From assembly GCF_023556315.2 (NCBI RefSeq), contig NZ_CP116221.1, positions 3,734,001-3,798,000 of the forward strand: a DNA stretch of 64,000 nt. The letters are read 5' to 3'. The notes under the pieces were generated by a model, which was not told where the DNA came from, did no database searches, and worked only from the letters and a program-made list of their open reading frames with translations. The translations under genes and the position numbers were made by a program. Origin of the DNA: Psychroserpens ponticola. GTDB taxonomy: Bacteria > Bacteroidota > Bacteroidia > Flavobacteriales > Flavobacteriaceae. Within the stretch, counting starts at the first letter, position 1; every line of letters starts with the position of its first letter. Positions 27,759 to 37,745 of the stretch are shown here, in pieces.

Positions 27759-28624
27759 TACTTAAAATCAATAAAGTTAGTTGGATTAACAGGATATCCT
27801 CTATTCCAAAGTTCAAAATGCAAGTGTGGTCCAGTTGTTAATTCACCTGAATTTCCTGCCAAAGCAATAACTTCTCCTGTTTTTACTAAATCACCTTGTT
27901 TCTTTGTTAAAGTTGCGTTGTGCTTATAAACAGATATTAAATCATTGCTATGTTCAATAATAGCTACATATCCTGTTTGAGTTGTCCATTCCGCAAAAAT
28001 AACGGTTCCATCTGCAGTGGCCTTTACTGGTGTATCTTTAGCAACTACAACATCTACAGCGTAGTGCTTTTCTTTAACATTATAAGCTTCGGAAATGGTT
28101 CCGTTTACAGGAGGAAACAATACAAAGTTAGTGTTAGTTAAAGCTGATTCAAAAACGTTATACTTATCTTCTTTATCTACAACTTCACGTAGAAGTGAAT
28201 CTTCTTTTGTGGGTAATAAATTTAATTGTCCTGCATCTATATTAGCAGCGTCAATTATTGAATCTCTATTAAATTCAACTGTGCTAACATCTCCTGTTAA
28301 CACACGTTTAATAGATGCGTAATATTGTTCGTTTAAATTAATTACCTGTTGTAGAGAATCTGTTTTATAATTGAGTTCAGTTGCCTTTTTTTTAAGCGCT
28401 GTTGAAGAATACCCTGGAATAAATTCTTTTAAAGATGTAAAAGCAATAAGAAAAATGGTACCAGCAATCAATAAAATTGTCGAAATTGATGCAATAACAA
28501 AAACATTTAATCGTGTTAATTTAATTGCAAAACGCTCCTCAAAAGTGTCTTCATTTAAGACAACCAATCGATACTTGTGAAGTAACTTTCTTGATATTCT
28601 TTTTTCCTTATCTTTTTTTGCCAT
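27758..28624 (-). CDS. M23 (LytM-type) peptidase, membrane-anchored
   Basis: The 288 aa protein has a basic cytoplasmic head, one transmembrane helix around residues 31-55 (VFVIASISTILLIAGTIFLI) and a short helical linker. The M23 domain near residues 165-285 keeps the zinc ligands: HYAVD (HxxxD) and GPHLHFE (HxH). The intact ligands suggest an active endopeptidase that cuts peptidoglycan cross-links rather than a degenerate activator. It is the first gene of a minus-strand operon with the GH3 and DUF6909-like genes and is divergent from tatA. Confidence 0.92.
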   Translation of the reverse strand: MAKKDKEKRISRKLLHKYRLVVLNEDTFEERFAIKLTRLNVFVIASISTILLIAGTIFLIAFTSLKEFIPGYSSTALKKKATELNYKTDSLQQVINLNEQYYASIKRVLTGDVSTVEFNRDSIIDAANIDAGQLNLLPTKEDSLLREVVDKEDKYNVFESALTNTNFVLFPPVNGTISEAYNVKEKHYAVDVVVAKDTPVKATADGTVIFAEWTTQTGYVAIIEHSNDLISVYKHNATLTKKQGDLVKTGEVIALAGNSGELTTGPHLHFELWNRGYPVNPTNFIDFK

Positions 28625-28713
28625 TGTGAAACAAAATTAAATAAAATTTACAGGACAAGTACTAGCCTTATCTTAAAGTTTACTATAAAACGTTTATTCT
28701 TAAGTTTAATTAT

Positions 28714-28721
28714 TAAATTTG
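28714..28721 (+). promoter_or_regulatory. Candidate -7 box for tatA
   Basis: TAAATTTG matches the Bacteroidota -7 consensus TAnnTTTG and lies 19 bases before the tatA start codon. No clear TTG at the -33 position was found. Position and match are suggestive only. Confidence 0.4.
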
Positions 28722-28740
28722 CAATTCAAAATTAATCATT

Positions 28741-28929
28741 ATGATCGCATCTAGCATATTTTTAGCTTTTGGAGCATGGCAAATTGTTTTAATAGTTGTA
28801 GTGGTATTACTTATGTTTGGAGGAAAGAAAATCCCTGAACTCATGAGAGGTCTTGGAAGCGGCATCAAAGAATTTAAAGATGCCAGTAAAGATGAAGACA
28901 AGCCTACAACTACTGATAAAAACGATTAA
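28741..28929 (+). CDS. tatA: Twin-arginine translocase subunit TatA/TatE
   Basis: The 62 aa protein has one membrane helix (residues 12-26, [12 protein letters not shown]) followed by the hinge FGGKKIPEL and an amphipathic helix ([14 protein letters not shown]), then an acidic, hydrophilic tail. This is the full TatA layout, and the short length is usual in flavobacteria. It would form the translocation pore for folded twin-arginine proteins with TatC, which is not in the window. It stands alone on the plus strand and is followed by a strong terminator. Confidence 0.95.
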   Translation: MIASSIFLAFGAWQIVLIVVVVLLMFGGKKIPELMRGLGSGIKEFKDASKDEDKPTTTDKND

Positions 28930-28945
28930 CGTTTTATAAACCAAT

Positions 28946-28978
28946 AAAAAAGCCAACATTTAAAATGTTGGCTTTTTT
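28946..28978. terminator. Bidirectional intrinsic terminator between tatA and the DUF4837 gene
   Basis: A perfect stem (AAGCCAACATTT paired with AAATGTTGGCTT) is flanked by A-runs on the left and T-runs on the right. It can therefore end transcription of tatA on the plus strand and of the convergent minus-strand gene. Confidence 0.9.
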
Positions 28979-28979
28979 A

Positions 28980-29957
28980 TTATTTAATCGTAATCGATTT
29001 AATTATAGCTTCTAATTCAAACATATAATCTCGTTTTGCTACTGAAGGTGCAAATACATAACCTTCGACAATAACTATTCTGTTGTTTACTTTATCTTCA
29101 ATGGCATAATTTATAAAAGGTCCAGACATAAACGCGTTTTTAACATCCCAAAGCCCTTTGGTTTCAAAAGCAGGTTTATTATCTAAAATCGTTTTTGAAA
29201 TAAATGGAGTATATTTATTTTCAGTTGCCATATATGAACCATCAAGTGGTCCTTCAATATGTATTTTACCTACTGAATCTCGTAATCTAACAATATCAAC
29301 TACTGCACTATCTCCTTTTCTAATTGAAGATAGAGGTGCTTCATATAACATAATATCTACTGTTCCTGTTTCAATATCTCGTCTTAACCAGAAAAAGCCG
29401 TCTTCATTTTTTGCAATTCTATACGCAGTAGGAAACCTTAAAGATAATCCTAATCGCTCTTTAATGTCTTTATCATTAAACAATGCTTTCTTAATTCTTC
29501 TTTGTTTTTCTTTAAGCTCTTCCTTCTTAAATGCATCAACAATTTTTACTGAATTAGTATTAATTTGATCTATTATTTCGACATTTGTATTACCTGATAT
29601 AACAACTACTGTTTGCGGTTTTGCGAACTTATCTGTAAGGATTAACGTTTCTGCTGGTTTGCCTTTTTCAATTTTTAAAACCGTTCTGTTTTTGGTTGCA
29701 AACCCAGTAAATACTGAAGGTGGCATTTGTCTTAATCTAAATTGAGCTTCAGGTATAGATAAACCCTCTACTGATGCTGCTAAGGTATCTCTTACAACTT
29801 CTCCTACATTGTTTTCCCAAAGTAAATTATCAACCACAACAGTGATATCATTTAAACTTCCTCCAGAAGATTTAGGGACAACGCGTTTGGCATTTTTGTC
29901 ATTACATCCATAAAATAAAGTAATAGTCAATAGCAATAATGCAAGTATATTTTTCAT
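28980..29957 (-). CDS. DUF4837 family lipoprotein
   Basis: The product (325 aa) starts with a lipoprotein signal ending in FYGC (Cys18), so it is probably anchored to a membrane. The body contains NDITVVVDNLLWENNVGEVVRD and later a GFFWLRRDIETG segment, which I recognise as DUF4837, a Bacteroidota family without known function. It follows the lytic transglycosylase gene by 15 bp, which hints at a cell-envelope role. The 3' end runs directly into the shared terminator with tatA. Confidence 0.85.
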   Translation of the reverse strand: MKNILALLLLTITLFYGCNDKNAKRVVPKSSGGSLNDITVVVDNLLWENNVGEVVRDTLAASVEGLSIPEAQFRLRQMPPSVFTGFATKNRTVLKIEKGKPAETLILTDKFAKPQTVVVISGNTNVEIIDQINTNSVKIVDAFKKEELKEKQRRIKKALFNDKDIKERLGLSLRFPTAYRIAKNEDGFFWLRRDIETGTVDIMLYEAPLSSIRKGDSAVVDIVRLRDSVGKIHIEGPLDGSYMATENKYTPFISKTILDNKPAFETKGLWDVKNAFMSGPFINYAIEDKVNNRIVIVEGYVFAPSVAKRDYMFELEAIIKSITIK

Positions 29958-29972
29958 TGTATATGTTTTTAA

Positions 29973-31565
29973 TTAGTTTGACACAATAAGTGTCATTCCA
30001 ATTTTTAGCTTGTTACCACTAATATCGTTCCAATCTTTAATATTTTGAACAGAAACACCAGGGAATTTTTCTGAGATGCTCCAAAGAGAATCTCCTTTTG
30101 TTACTTTATAGGTCGATTTACCTTCTGTATTACGTGTTTTCTTAACCGTTGAAGTACTTACAGCTTTTGAAGGTGTTGAAGGTTTTCTAGGGTAAATCGT
30201 TAATCGTTGTCCAATTTTTAGATTATTACTTCTTAATCCATTCCATCGTTTAATTTGACTAACACGAACACCATACTTTCTGGCTATTTTTCCTAAATAA
30301 TCTCCCGAACGAACACGATATCGCTCTTTCGAGTTTGAATCAAAAAATTGAGGTAATGGTTTTTCTCGTTTACTAAGTTCCTTTTCAACAAATGCGTAAA
30401 TTTCTTTTTCATTAGTAACAAATTTTCCAACGGCTTCACGAGGTAAGCGTAAAGTATAATCTTCGCCTTTTATATACGGAATGATATCTAGTTTATAGGA
30501 AGGGTTTAAAAACTGAAGTTCTTCAATTGGAACTTCAAGTAATTCTGAAACTTGATCTAAAGAAATCATTTTTTTCACATGAATTGTATCGGTTTCTACG
30601 TAATGAAAATTGGGTCGTTCTTTTTTAAACCCGTGTTCTTCAGCAAATTCAAAAATATACATTGTTGCTAAAAATGCTGGTAAATATCCAGCTGTTTCTC
30701 GTGGTAAATGCGCCCTAATATTCCAGTAATTTTCATAACCTCCAGAACGTCTAATGGCTTTACTTACATTTCCTGGTCCAGAATTGTAAGCTGCTAAAGC
30801 TAAATCCCAATCGCCAAATATTTTATATAGTCTTGCTAAATATTTACTTGCAGCAACTGAAGATTTTATGGGATCACTTCGTTCATCTACATAACTACTC
30901 ACATTTAGTCCGTATTCTTTTCCTGTTCCAAACATAAACTGCCACAAACCTGTTGCTCCAACTCTAGATTTTGCTCTAGGCTTTAGTGCCGATTCTACAA
31001 TGGCAAGATATTTTACTTCTAAAGGAATATCATAATTATCTAATGACTCTTCAAATAGCGGAAAATAATAATCACTTAAAGACATTAATTTCTCCATAGA
31101 GTTCCTTCTGTTTTTTAAATACGATTTAATAACACTTTCTAGTGAGGTATTGTATTCTATATTAAAAGGTGTTCGAGCATTTAACTCTTTAAGTCTTGCT
31201 TTTAATGTATCCGTTGGTAATTCAGGATAATCAACTGGTTCGTATTTTAGTTCAGTAACGCTCCTATAAATGGTGTCAAAAAGCGTATTGCTATAAAGTT
31301 CTTCTAGCCATTTTTGATCTAATTTTGCTGCTAACTTATGATCTTCTAAGCGTTTAAAACCGGTTGAATCTGGCTCTGCTTTAATTTCGGTTTTTAGGAC
31401 TTTATTTCCATCTATAAGAGAATCAACAACGATTGGTATATTTTCTATTTGGGCAGGTTCTATTGGCTTTATAATTTCGGTTGTCTTCGGAATACTATCC
31501 TGACCAAAACTAAATACACAGCTCAATAGAATTCCAATCGTTAGTATTTTAAGCTTTGGGTTCAT
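29973..31565 (-). CDS. MltD-like lytic transglycosylase with two LysM domains
   Basis: The 530 aa protein has a signal peptide (ILLSCVFSFGQ), a charged linker, and an SLT domain around residues 170-310. The catalytic Glu lies in LAIVESALKP, and GATGLWQFMFGTG and AAYNSGPGNVSKAI follow. Two C-terminal LysM modules (starting YRVRSGDYLGKIA and YKVTKGDSLWSIS) bind peptidoglycan. It cleaves the glycan strand to give 1,6-anhydro ends. The arrangement equals E. coli MltD, although that protein carries a lipobox. It is probably co-transcribed with the DUF4837 gene. Confidence 0.94.
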   Translation of the reverse strand: MNPKLKILTIGILLSCVFSFGQDSIPKTTEIIKPIEPAQIENIPIVVDSLIDGNKVLKTEIKAEPDSTGFKRLEDHKLAAKLDQKWLEELYSNTLFDTIYRSVTELKYEPVDYPELPTDTLKARLKELNARTPFNIEYNTSLESVIKSYLKNRRNSMEKLMSLSDYYFPLFEESLDNYDIPLEVKYLAIVESALKPRAKSRVGATGLWQFMFGTGKEYGLNVSSYVDERSDPIKSSVAASKYLARLYKIFGDWDLALAAYNSGPGNVSKAIRRSGGYENYWNIRAHLPRETAGYLPAFLATMYIFEFAEEHGFKKERPNFHYVETDTIHVKKMISLDQVSELLEVPIEELQFLNPSYKLDIIPYIKGEDYTLRLPREAVGKFVTNEKEIYAFVEKELSKREKPLPQFFDSNSKERYRVRSGDYLGKIARKYGVRVSQIKRWNGLRSNNLKIGQRLTIYPRKPSTPSKAVSTSTVKKTRNTEGKSTYKVTKGDSLWSISEKFPGVSVQNIKDWNDISGNKLKIGMTLIVSN

Positions 31566-31700
31566 TGGTAAATTATTTAACTATCAAAACGATAGGTCAG
31601 CTAAAATCGTATTTTTTTACTTAAAATGAAAGTTTGACAAGACAATTTAACAAGACCTGTACGATTCTTCTGAAATACAAAAAAAGGAAATAAATATATT

Positions 31701-32888
31701 CTATTCTAAAATAGCAGCGATTCCTGGTAACGTTTTACCTTCAAGACTCTCTAGCATTGCGCCTCCTCCAGTGCTTACATAGCTTACTTTATGTTCAAAT
31801 CCAAACTGTTTTACTGCAGCAACAGAATCACCTCCTCCAACAAGAGAAAAAGCTCCGTTTTTGGTTGCTTCAGCAATAGAATTTCCTAAAGCAATAGTTC
31901 CATTAGCAAAACGTTCCATTTCAAAAACACCAAGTGGGCCATTCCATAAAATTGTTTTACACTGCATTACTACATTATGAAAAATTTCTTTTGATTTCGG
32001 TCCTGCATCTAAACCTTGCCATCCATCAGGAATTTGAGCAACATCTAAAACTTGAGTATCGGCATCATTTCTAAATGCATTTGCCGCTATAACATCAACA
32101 GGTAAATGAATCTGTACATTCTTAGCTTCAGCTTGCTTCATGATTTCTAAAGCAAGTTCCATTTTATCATCTTCACAAATTGAATCTCCAACAGAACCAC
32201 CTTGTGCTTTTATAAAAGTAAATGTCATTCCGCCTCCAATTATTAAATGATCAACCTTATCTAAAATATTCTCAATAATCGTAATTTTTGAAGATACTTT
32301 TGCACCTCCAAGAACTGCTAAAACAGGTTTTTCTCCTGTTTTCATTACTTTATCAATACTCTGAATTTCTTGAGCTAATAAGTGACCAAAACATTTGTGT
32401 TCTGGAAAAAACTGAGCAATAATCGTTGTAGACGCATGTGCTCTATGTGCTGTACCAAAAGCGTCATTTACATAAATATCACCTAATTTTGATAAGCCTT
32501 CAGCAAAATCTTTATCACCTTGCTTTTCTTCATCATGAAAACGTAGATTTTCTAATAATAAAATTTCTCCTGACTTTAAGTTTTTAGCAGCTTCTTCAGC
32601 TTTAGATCCAATACAATCATCAACAAACTTAACTTCTACACCCAAAATATCTTCTACTTTATTTATAATGTGACGAAGTGAAAATTCTTCTTGTACTCCT
32701 TTAGGTCGACCTAGATGAGACATTAAAATACAACTTCCTCCATCTTCAAGAATTTTAATAATTGTTGGTTTTGCAGACACAATTCTAGTCGCATCAGTAA
32801 CTTCAAAATTGTTATTTAAAGGCACGTTAAAATCTACACGAATTAGTGCTTTTTTATTGTCAAAATTAAAATCATTTAAGGTTTTCAT
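31701..32888 (-). CDS. pgk: Phosphoglycerate kinase
   Basis: The enzyme (395 aa) interconverts 1,3-bisphosphoglycerate and 3-phosphoglycerate with ADP/ATP in glycolysis. Motifs are RVDFNVPLN near residues 17-25, [42 protein letters not shown] and the C-terminal [12 protein letters not shown]. Full length and standard. It is a single gene, divergent from holB, with a candidate promoter box just upstream. Confidence 0.97.
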   Translation of the reverse strand: MKTLNDFNFDNKKALIRVDFNVPLNNNFEVTDATRIVSAKPTIIKILEDGGSCILMSHLGRPKGVQEEFSLRHIINKVEDILGVEVKFVDDCIGSKAEEAAKNLKSGEILLLENLRFHDEEKQGDKDFAEGLSKLGDIYVNDAFGTAHRAHASTTIIAQFFPEHKCFGHLLAQEIQSIDKVMKTGEKPVLAVLGGAKVSSKITIIENILDKVDHLIIGGGMTFTFIKAQGGSVGDSICEDDKMELALEIMKQAEAKNVQIHLPVDVIAANAFRNDADTQVLDVAQIPDGWQGLDAGPKSKEIFHNVVMQCKTILWNGPLGVFEMERFANGTIALGNSIAEATKNGAFSLVGGGDSVAAVKQFGFEHKVSYVSTGGGAMLESLEGKTLPGIAAILE

Positions 32889-32914
32889 AAGTCTGCTTTT
32901 TAATAAATGTTACA

Positions 32915-32922
32915 CAAATGTA
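32915..32922 (-). promoter_or_regulatory. Candidate -7 box for pgk
   Basis: Read on the minus strand this is TACATTTG, a match to TAnnTTTG, 26 bases upstream of the pgk start. A -33 TTG is not obvious. Confidence 0.45.
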
Positions 32923-33005
32923 ACTAATAAATGAGACTGATAAAAGTTGTTTTATTACGAAAACGTTTGCATAAATTAATATTATAAAAAAGGTATCTTT
33001 ACCAC

Positions 33006-34157
33006 ATGTTATTTTCAGAAATTTTAGGTCAAAAACATATTAAAAACCATCTCACAAAAAGTGCAGACCATGGTCGAATACCTCATGCACAATTATTTGT
33101 TGGACCTGAAGGTTCAGGTACACTTCCTATGGCTATTGCATATGCGCAATACTTACTTTGCAAAAATTCAGAAGGGAAAAACACTAATGGTAATGAAGCT
33201 TGCAATTTAAAGTTTAAAAACCTCTCACATCCTGATTTACATTTTGCTTTTCCTGTAGCTACCAATGATAAGATAAAAAGCCATCCTGTGTCAAATCATT
33301 TTATGGAAGAATGGAGGTTACTCATTGACAGTCAACCTTATGGGAATTTATTTGATTGGTATCGTATCTTGGGTATAAACAATAAACAAGGCCAGATTGG
33401 TGTAGATGAAGCTCAAGATATTGTTAAATCGTTAGCATTAAAATCCTATGAAGGCGGTTATAAAGTGATGTTAATTTGGATGGCAGAAAAATTAAATACC
33501 GCAGCTTCAAATAAACTTTTAAAACTTATTGAAGAACCACCAAATAAGACCATTTTTATTCTTATTGCTGAAGATGAAGAACAAATAATAAACACAATTA
33601 GATCAAGATGTCAATTATTAAACTTCCCTCCTTTAGCAGAAGAAGTCATTAAAAAGGCTTTAATTAAAAACTACCAAATTCCAGAAGCTGATGCTATAAA
33701 AATTGCGCATCAAGCCAATGGAAACTACAATAAAGCTTGTGATTTAGTTTATAATGACAGTGAGGATACTCAGTTTGAAGACTGGTTTGTATTTTGGATT
33801 CGATCAGCGTTTAAAGCCAAAGGAAATAAAAGTGCAATTCATGATTTAATTTCTTGGAGTGAAACTATTGCAAAAACAGGTCGTGAAACTCAAAAGCAAT
33901 TTTTAAACTTCTGCCTTGATTTTTTCAGACAAGCATTACTCTTAAATTATAGTGCTGAAGATTTAGTTTTTATAGAACCCAAGACCTCGTTTAAACTTGA
34001 AAATTTTGCACCATATGTTCATGGCAATAATATTATGGACATCTCAAATGAGCTACAAGATGCAATTTATCATATAGAACGAAATGGGAATTCAAAGATT
34101 ATTCTTACTGATCTCTCTATTAAACTCACACGTTTATTACATAAAAAAGCCGATTGA
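33006..34157 (+). CDS. holB: DNA polymerase III subunit delta'
   Basis: The 383 aa protein is an AAA+ clamp-loader subunit. It has HAQLFVGPEGSGTLPMA, where the Walker A lysine is missing, which is usual for delta'. A VMLIWMAEKLNTAASNKLLKLIEEPP segment (Walker B region and sensor) and the SRC motif in TIRSRCQLLNF follow. The C-terminal part is the helical collar domain. It is a single plus-strand gene, divergent from pgk. A near-consensus -7 box (TATCTTTA, 32994-33001) lies immediately upstream. Confidence 0.94.
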   Translation: MLFSEILGQKHIKNHLTKSADHGRIPHAQLFVGPEGSGTLPMAIAYAQYLLCKNSEGKNTNGNEACNLKFKNLSHPDLHFAFPVATNDKIKSHPVSNHFMEEWRLLIDSQPYGNLFDWYRILGINNKQGQIGVDEAQDIVKSLALKSYEGGYKVMLIWMAEKLNTAASNKLLKLIEEPPNKTIFILIAEDEEQIINTIRSRCQLLNFPPLAEEVIKKALIKNYQIPEADAIKIAHQANGNYNKACDLVYNDSEDTQFEDWFVFWIRSAFKAKGNKSAIHDLISWSETIAKTGRETQKQFLNFCLDFFRQALLLNYSAEDLVFIEPKTSFKLENFAPYVHGNNIMDISNELQDAIYHIERNGNSKIILTDLSIKLTRLLHKKAD

Positions 34158-34172
34158 TACACAACCGGCTTT
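34146..34172. terminator. Weak intrinsic terminator containing the holB stop codon
   Basis: AAAGCCG pairs with CGGCTTT around a 13-base loop that contains the holB stop codon. The T-run is short. It could serve holB and the convergent OmpH-like gene. Confidence 0.5.
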
Positions 34173-34192
34173 ATAAGTTATGTGAAATAAAA

Positions 34193-34711
34193 CTATTCTT
34201 CTTTATTTGTATTTGCATTTAATGCATCAATTACCGTTAGAGTAATATCATTTGCATCAGTTCCATACATTACGCTTCCAGCATCATTAGCGCCAAGAAT
34301 GTAAGTATATCCATTATTCTTACCATAATCTTTAACAAAAGCTTTGACTTCTTTAATTAGCGTATCTATTTGTTTTTGACCCTCAGCTTGAAGTTTTTGC
34401 TCCTCACCTTGTAACTGGTAATCTTGTATTTGTTTTTTCTGAAGTAATGCTTGATATTCAGTTTCAGCATTTTTTTGTGACATTTTTGCGGCTTTAGTTT
34501 GAAATAATTGCGCTTCAATTTGAATAGCTTGTCCTAAACTATCCGCTTTTTTATTAAACGCAGTTACTTTAACCTGAAACACCTTTTCGAAATCTACTTT
34601 TTTCTGATATTCATTTACAACTTTAGCATTATCTATAAATGCAATTTTTTGTTGCTCTTGACAAGATGCTAAAATAAGTACCAAACTAAGTACACCTATT
34701 ATTTTTTTCAT
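34193..34711 (-). CDS. OmpH/Skp-like lipoprotein
   Basis: The 172 aa product starts with a lipoprotein signal ending LILASC (Cys17), then KIAFIDNAKVVNEYQ, a long charged coiled-coil region rich in Q, K and E (about residues 40-125), and a C-terminal beta segment with GYTYILGANDAGSVMYG. This matches the OmpH/Skp chaperone family, which escorts outer-membrane proteins through the periplasm. The lipid anchor is common in Bacteroidota versions. A 218 bp gap follows before the methyltransferase gene. Confidence 0.9.
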   Translation of the reverse strand: MKKIIGVLSLVLILASCQEQQKIAFIDNAKVVNEYQKKVDFEKVFQVKVTAFNKKADSLGQAIQIEAQLFQTKAAKMSQKNAETEYQALLQKKQIQDYQLQGEEQKLQAEGQKQIDTLIKEVKAFVKDYGKNNGYTYILGANDAGSVMYGTDANDITLTVIDALNANTNKEE

Positions 34712-34929
34712 TTTAAGTTATTTTAATTTTTGCAAATGTATGAAAGTGCAAGTATTTATTTTATAAAAATTAGCACTATAAATATTATGTATGGTTTTTT
34801 TATACATAATAAATTATACCTATTACAATTTAACTCTTTAAAAGCTGCTAGAATATATTAAAACAATCTACTTGTAGGGATTTTATTACTATGGTTGAAA
34901 AAACGCCTTAGAACGCATAAAAATAGTTT

Positions 34930-35781
34930 TTATGACTTTTTGATGATATAAATCAAAGAAGAAAACTCTCCTGTACGTTTTGCTTTAAAATTAGAATACC
35001 ATCCAATCCTAAATGCTTTAATAGGATTCATAAATCCATTTTTATATTTTTCAGAAAGTAAAGACACATAATAAGCATCAAATGTCATCGGACTCGTTTT
35101 AATTAATTCCATGCCTTTTTGATAAACTAATTTTGAAATGGCCTTTTGAGAAAAATGCCATAGATGTCTAGGAACATCAAAAGCTGCCCAATACTTATTA
35201 TAATATTTTGCATCGTAACTTTTGTAATTTGGAACCGCAATTACTAATCGACCATTGGGCTTCAAAAGTGATTCAAATACAGCAATATGGTTTTCTAATT
35301 TTGGAAGATGCTCTAAAACATGCCAAAGCGTAATCACGTCAAAACTGTACTTTTCAAACTTCAATAATTGTTCAATATCAAAAACAGAATTATTAGTTTT
35401 TTGATTGGCAATTTTCCTAGCATTCGGATTTGGTTCAATCCCAAAAACACTCCAATTATTATCTTTTGCAACTTTTAAAAAATCTCCTGTTCCGCATCCA
35501 ATATCTAAGAGTTGTTTCTCTTTAGAATTAAATGAATTGATCAATTTTAGTTTTCGTTTTAAAGCAATCGTTTTGATAAAATGATACACTTTTTCAAACC
35601 AATTGCGCTTTGCATCTGTATGAGAAATATAGTCTTCGCTTTGGTAATATTTAGGCAATTGTTCCTCTGAAGGCTGAGGAAAAGTTTCGAGCATTTCAAA
35701 TTCTTTATTATAAATCAATTGAAATTCTTCTCCAGAAACAGAGTGATCTTTTACTTTTAAATATGTTGAATTATCTTTCAT
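34930..35781 (-). CDS. Class I SAM-dependent methyltransferase
   Basis: The 283 aa protein has the SAM-binding motif LLDIGCGTGDFLKVA near residues 90-105 and FGIEPNPNARKIA after it. The FDVITLWHVLEHLPKLENHI segment and PNGRLVIAVPNYKS follow, typical of methyltransferase type 11/12 proteins related to UbiE or glycan methyltransferases. An N-terminal zinc-finger-like or helical extension precedes the fold. Substrate unknown. It lies on the far side of a parS-like site from mnmG. Confidence 0.9.
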   Translation of the reverse strand: MKDNSTYLKVKDHSVSGEEFQLIYNKEFEMLETFPQPSEEQLPKYYQSEDYISHTDAKRNWFEKVYHFIKTIALKRKLKLINSFNSKEKQLLDIGCGTGDFLKVAKDNNWSVFGIEPNPNARKIANQKTNNSVFDIEQLLKFEKYSFDVITLWHVLEHLPKLENHIAVFESLLKPNGRLVIAVPNYKSYDAKYYNKYWAAFDVPRHLWHFSQKAISKLVYQKGMELIKTSPMTFDAYYVSLLSEKYKNGFMNPIKAFRIGWYSNFKAKRTGEFSSLIYIIKKS

Positions 35782-35836
35782 TAAATTGATTCATCGTTTT
35801 ACTCTGAATGATAAAAAATCAAATTTTTTTTACTTA

Positions 35837-35852
35837 TGTTTCACGTGGAACA
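35837..35852. promoter_or_regulatory. parS-like centromere site, copy 1
   Basis: TGTTTCACGTGGAACA is one base from a perfect palindrome and fits the chromosomal parS consensus TGTTNCACGTGNAACA bound by ParB. It begins 10 bases after the mnmG stop (on the minus strand). A second copy lies just upstream of mnmG. Confidence 0.75.
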
Positions 35853-35861
35853 TTTATAAAA

Positions 35862-37733
35862 CTATCGTCCTAAATAAACTAATAAAACAGAAATATCAGC
35901 TGGAGAAACACCAGAGATTCGTGACGCTTGAGAAATCGTTACAGGTTGAATTTTTGTAAGTTTTTGTTTCGCTTCAGTGCTCATAGACTTCAATTTATCA
36001 TAATCAAAACCTTTAGGTATTTTCACATCTTCTAAACGGTTCAATTTATCTGCATTATTCTTTTCTTTTTCAATATAACCAGAATACTTAATTTGAATTT
36101 CTGTTTGCTCAATAACTTCTCTATCCAATTTATGTTCTTGAATATAACTTTCAACAACATCAAATTGGCGCATATCTTCAGCAGTAATATTTGGTCTAGA
36201 ATATAATTTAAACATCTTATCAGACTGCTTCACTAGAGAGGAGTTTTTAGCTTCTAAAACCGGATTTGCATCTTCTGGTTTCACACTTGTTTCTCTAAAA
36301 AAATTTACAAAATTATCCGATTGTTTTTGTTTTTCTTCCATACGACATAAACGCGTCTCATTAGCTAAGCCTAATTCATAACCTTTAGGAGTAAGTCTAA
36401 AATCGGCATTATCTTGTCTTAAAAGCGTTCTATATTCTGCTCTAGATGTAAACATACGATATGGCTCTTCGGTTCCTTTTGTTATGAGATCATCAACTAA
36501 AACTCCAATATAAGCTTCATTTCGTTTTAAGATAAACTCATCTTTTTCCTGAACTTTTAAAGCAGCATTAATTCCAGCCATTAAACCCTGAGAAGCCGCT
36601 TCTTCATATCCAGTTGTTCCGTTAATTTGACCAGCAAAAAACAAACCATCTACCAATTTAGTTTCTAAAGTATGCTTTAATTGGGTTGGTGGAAAATAAT
36701 CATATTCAATAGCATAACCTGGTCTAAAAAACTTAACATTTTCAAAACCAACTACAGATTTCAATGCTTTAAACTGAACATCTTCAGGCAATGAAGTTGA
36801 AAAGCCATTTACATAAACTTCAACAGTATTCCACCCTTCAGGCTCCACAAATAATTGATGACGATCCTTATCTGCAAAACGATTAATTTTATCTTCAATT
36901 GAAGGACAATATCTTGGTCCAGTACTTTTAATTCGACCATTAAACATTGGTGAACGATCAAATCCTTCACGTAATAAATCATGAACTTCCAGACTTGTAT
37001 ACGTCATATGACATGAACGCTGTTCTGTTAATGGCTTAATATTTTCTAAATATGAGAATTTTTCAGGCTGTTCATCACCAGGTTGTTCAATCATTTTAGA
37101 ATAATCTAAAGAACGACCATCGACTCTTGGAGGCGTACCTGTTTTCATTCTGCCTGATTCAAAACCCAATTCGATAAGTTGCTCTGTTATTCCTGTTGCC
37201 GCTCTTTCTCCTGCTCTTCCGCCACCAAAGTTTTTATCACCAATATGAATTAATCCATTTAAAAAAGTACCATTAGTCAACACAACTGTTTTGGCTTTAA
37301 TCTCTAATCCTAGTGAAGTCTTAACACCGACCACTTTATGATTCTCTACAATTAATCCAGACACCATTTCTTGATAGAAATCAAGATTCTTGGTTTGTTC
37401 TAATAGCAATCTCCAATCTTCAGCGAAGCGCATACGATCACTTTGAACTCTTGGGCTCCACATTGCTGGTCCTTTAGATTTATTCAGCATCTTAAACTGA
37501 ATCGCAGATGTATCACTTACAATTCCACTATAACCACCTAAAGCATCAATTTCTCTTACAATTTGCCCTTTCGCAATTCCACCCATAGCAGGATTACAAG
37601 ACATCTGTGCAATGTTTTGAAGGTTCATTGTAACAAGTAACGTTTTACTTCCCATGTTTGCAGCAGCAGCAGCGGCTTCACTTCCGGCATGACCAGCTCC
37701 AACTACTATTACATCGTATACATCGTTGAACAT
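35862..37733 (-). CDS. mnmG: tRNA uridine-5-carboxymethylaminomethyl modification enzyme
   Basis: The product (623 aa, the standard GidA length) binds FAD and, with MnmE, modifies U34 of several tRNAs. Motifs are VVGAGHAGSEAA near residues 10-21, SCNPAMGGIAKG, GGGRAGERAATG, GRMKTGTPPRVDG, the cysteine-containing RYCPSIEDK and the C-terminal helical MnmE-binding part. In many bacteria it lies close to the replication origin next to parAB. Here it is framed by two parS-like sites, while parA, parB and rsmG are not in the window. Confidence 0.98.
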   Translation of the reverse strand: MFNDVYDVIVVGAGHAGSEAAAAAANMGSKTLLVTMNLQNIAQMSCNPAMGGIAKGQIVREIDALGGYSGIVSDTSAIQFKMLNKSKGPAMWSPRVQSDRMRFAEDWRLLLEQTKNLDFYQEMVSGLIVENHKVVGVKTSLGLEIKAKTVVLTNGTFLNGLIHIGDKNFGGGRAGERAATGITEQLIELGFESGRMKTGTPPRVDGRSLDYSKMIEQPGDEQPEKFSYLENIKPLTEQRSCHMTYTSLEVHDLLREGFDRSPMFNGRIKSTGPRYCPSIEDKINRFADKDRHQLFVEPEGWNTVEVYVNGFSTSLPEDVQFKALKSVVGFENVKFFRPGYAIEYDYFPPTQLKHTLETKLVDGLFFAGQINGTTGYEEAASQGLMAGINAALKVQEKDEFILKRNEAYIGVLVDDLITKGTEEPYRMFTSRAEYRTLLRQDNADFRLTPKGYELGLANETRLCRMEEKQKQSDNFVNFFRETSVKPEDANPVLEAKNSSLVKQSDKMFKLYSRPNITAEDMRQFDVVESYIQEHKLDREVIEQTEIQIKYSGYIEKEKNNADKLNRLEDVKIPKGFDYDKLKSMSTEAKQKLTKIQPVTISQASRISGVSPADISVLLVYLGR

Positions 37734-37745
37734 AATTTAGAATAT

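Noticed and set aside
28713-28901. Minus-strand frame antisense to tatA
   Set aside because: It lies opposite the clear TatA frame, with no family match and no promoter.
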